Made by a program: the position numbers and the translations under genes. The notes below the pieces were generated by a model, which worked only from the letters and a program-made list of their open reading frames with translations, did not search any database and was not told the DNA's origin. From positions 1 through 64,000 of the forward strand of contig CAWFME010000006.1 in the NCBI GenBank assembly GCA_963816955.1: a stretch of DNA of 64,000 nucleotides, written 5' to 3'. Source of the stretch: DATFQI01 sp963816955 (GTDB lineage: Bacteria > Actinomycetota > Thermoleophilia > Solirubrobacterales > Solirubrobacteraceae). Shown here in pieces: positions 62,707 to 64,000 of the stretch (within the stretch, counting starts at the first letter, position 1; each line of letters begins with the position of its first letter).

Positions 62707-63468
62707 ATGAAGCAGGGGAAGCGCGCGCTGGCAGGGGCCATCGCGCTGACGGGGCTGCTCGCCACGGCGGGGCCCGCGATGGCCAAGGACCGCGTGATCG
62801 CGGTCGACGGCATCTCGAAAGCCGACTCAGAGCGGCGCGTCGAGATCCTCGTCCACGTGCCGGACGGCGCGAACGCCGACGCCGCCGCCGAGCGTGCGCT
62901 GGCCGGCCAGGGCGCGAAGAAGGCGCCGAAGCCACCGCCGGAGGAGCCGCAGTCGAACTCGTACTCGTTCACCGGGCTCTTCTGGGACACGCGCCGCGTG
63001 ACGCAGAACTACAACCCGGTCGGTCAGCGGGCCCAGGGCGCGCAGACCGCGCTGACCAACACGCTGCCCGACTGGAGCAACGTGGCGAACTCCGACTTCG
63101 ACATCACCTTCGGCGGCAACACGACCCGCTGCCCGTCGCTCGTGCGTGAGTGCCCCGGGGCCCAGAAGAACGACCGCCTCAACGACGTCGGCTGGGCGCA
63201 GCTGCAGAACGGCACGCTCGGCGTCACGTGGTCGACCAGCGGCATCGACGAGGCCGACATGGCGATCAACACGCGGTACTCGTGGACCACGGGCTGCCGC
63301 GCCGTCTCCGGGTCGTTCGACCTCGAGTCGGTCTTCCTGCACGAGAACGGCCACGTCGTCGGGCTCGGTCACTCGACCGACACCAGCGCCGTGATGTACC
63401 CGTCGTACCAGACCGCCCGCTGCGCGCTGGCGGCGGACGACCAGGCGGGCATGGCCGCGCTGTACTAG
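62707..63468 (+). CDS. Secreted matrixin-type metalloprotease
   Basis: 253 residues. A strong Shine-Dalgarno GGGAGG stands 6 bases before ATG. Signal peptide MKQGKRALAGAIALTGLLAT ends near residue 26. The zinc motif FLHENGHVVGLGHSTDTSAV fits HExxHxxGxxH with the Met-turn in VMYPSY after it. The substrate-side strand is GVTWSTSGIDEADMAIN. A probable extracellular protease of the matrixin (M10A-like) group; the propeptide is short (residues 27-95, Lys/Pro-rich). Confidence 0.88.
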   Translation: MKQGKRALAGAIALTGLLATAGPAMAKDRVIAVDGISKADSERRVEILVHVPDGANADAAAERALAGQGAKKAPKPPPEEPQSNSYSFTGLFWDTRRVTQNYNPVGQRAQGAQTALTNTLPDWSNVANSDFDITFGGNTTRCPSLVRECPGAQKNDRLNDVGWAQLQNGTLGVTWSTSGIDEADMAINTRYSWTTGCRAVSGSFDLESVFLHENGHVVGLGHSTDTSAVMYPSYQTARCALAADDQAGMAALY

Positions 63469-63502
63469 CCGCATGAGGCCGGCGGGTCCGTAGGGTTGCG
63501 TC

Positions 63503-64000
63503 ATGCTCCCTGCGGGCCCGCCCGAGCCGCCCGTCGTCCAGACCGCGCGCTGGCTGCTGCGGCCGATCTCCTTCATGGAGTCGTGCCGGCGGCGCTTCGG
63601 GGAGTCGTTCAGCGTGCGCTTCCTCGGCTTCCGGACGCCGATGGTGATGCTCTCGGACCCGGCGGCGATCCGGACGCTGTACACCGAGCGCCGCCACGGG
63701 CTGCCGCCGGGGCGCGGCGTCGCGCTGCTCCCCGTCGTGGGCCCGCGGTCGGTGCTGCTGCTGGAGGGCGGCGAGCACCTGGCGCGGCGCAAGCTGATGC
63801 TGCCGCCGTTCCACGGCGAGCGGATGCGCGCCTACGAGGCGACCGTCCGCGACGTGGTCGAGCGCGACGTGGCGTCGTGGCCGCGCGGCGAGCCGTTCGC
63901 CGTGCACCCGCGGATGCAGGCCGTCACGCTCGAGGTGATCGTGCGCGCGGTCTTCGGCGTGCGCGACCCGGCGCGCGGGGAGCAGCTGCGCGAGCTGTTG
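63503..64000 (+). CDS. Cytochrome P450, 5' part
   Basis: 166 residues before the window ends. MLPAGPPEPPVVQTARWLLR and RFGESFSVRFLGFRTPMVML form the N-terminal P450 helices and sheet. SVLLLEGGEHLARRKLMLPP, followed by FHGERMRAYEATVRD, is the B'-C helix region with the conserved GxxHxxxRK heme-propionate contact. VHPRMQAVTLEVIVRAVFGV is helix E. The heme Cys loop lies beyond the end. The type resembles soluble bacterial P450s of the CYP110 kind; substrate unknown. Confidence 0.88.
   Translation, partial: MLPAGPPEPPVVQTARWLLRPISFMESCRRRFGESFSVRFLGFRTPMVMLSDPAAIRTLYTERRHGLPPGRGVALLPVVGPRSVLLLEGGEHLARRKLMLPPFHGERMRAYEATVRDVVERDVASWPRGEPFAVHPRMQAVTLEVIVRAVFGVRDPARGEQLRELL

Overview
This 64 kb window joins DNA from two bacterial phyla and does not look like one natural locus. 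Positions 1 to about 39,640 look planctomycetal. The evidence is a leucine-rich-repeat protein, DUF1080 and Tat-exported Gfo/Idh/MocA sugar enzymes, HAAS-domain proteins under a PadR regulator, a sigma/anti-sigma/PDZ trio, HEAT-repeat and caspase/VWA proteins, and palindromic intergenic repeats. From about 39,640 to the end the DNA is very GC-rich and actinobacterial. Monomeric isocitrate dehydrogenase, ACT-domain malic enzyme, an F420-type LLM protein, MMPL and DUF2254 proteins suggest Thermoleophilia/Solirubrobacterales; that placement is inference from gene content.

Sequence quality also differs. Almost every gene between 1 and about 40,290 is broken by single-base insertions, so most CDS entries there are spans rebuilt from two or more frames. 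They should be read as intact genes with sequencing errors, not pseudogenes. After 40,290 I find one frameshift (histidine kinase, about 58,549) and one in-frame UGA (49,406). The species join falls between the truncated 5' end of a planctomycetal gene (minus strand, ending near 39,640) and a cytidine deaminase/thymidine phosphorylase pair. A second join, near 40,525, fuses the thymidine phosphorylase fragment to a cupin.

Planctomycete layout: 1-5.5 kb LRR, GNAT, M23/PKD, beta-propeller and aldose epimerase; 5.6-7.8 kb small minus-strand genes resembling a cassette cluster; 8.4-11 kb sigma, anti-sigma and PDZ; 11.2-13.6 kb lipoprotein and CpaC-like secretin; 14-18.8 kb unknown protein, DUF1080 and oxidoreductase; 19.5-20.3 kb palindromic repeat and VapBC-like pair; 20.5-24.6 kb PhzF, double PpiC chaperone and RsmE; 24.6-27.5 kb PadR with two HAAS paralogues; 27.6-30.9 kb lipase-like hydrolase, aspartate aminotransferase and inositol-phosphate synthase; 30.9-35.9 kb a roughly 1,660-residue caspase-like/VWA membrane protein; 36.3-39.6 kb HEAT-repeat protein and a truncated large protein.

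Actinobacterial layout: 41-42 kb methyltransferase and fungal-type cytosine deaminase; 42.1-43.7 kb divergent amino-acid exporter and LysR regulator with a perfect dyad between them; 43.7-47.4 kb malic enzyme, LLM-hemerythrin fusion, DUF1801 and cupin; 47.6-49.5 kb acyl-CoA ligase and a DsrE-family gene; 49.5-52.2 kb small membrane protein, secreted phosphodiesterase-like protein and desaturase; 52.3-58.8 kb MMPL, MFS, DUF2254 and histidine kinase; 58.8-64 kb VOC/AraC pair, isocitrate dehydrogenase, VOC-like protein, matrixin protease and the start of a P450.

The strongest candidate discovery is the DsrE-family gene at 49,169-49,531. An in-frame UGA replaces the expected catalytic cysteine in a U-x-x-C motif, and a strong hairpin follows at bacterial SECIS distance, so it is probably a selenoprotein that routine annotation would truncate.
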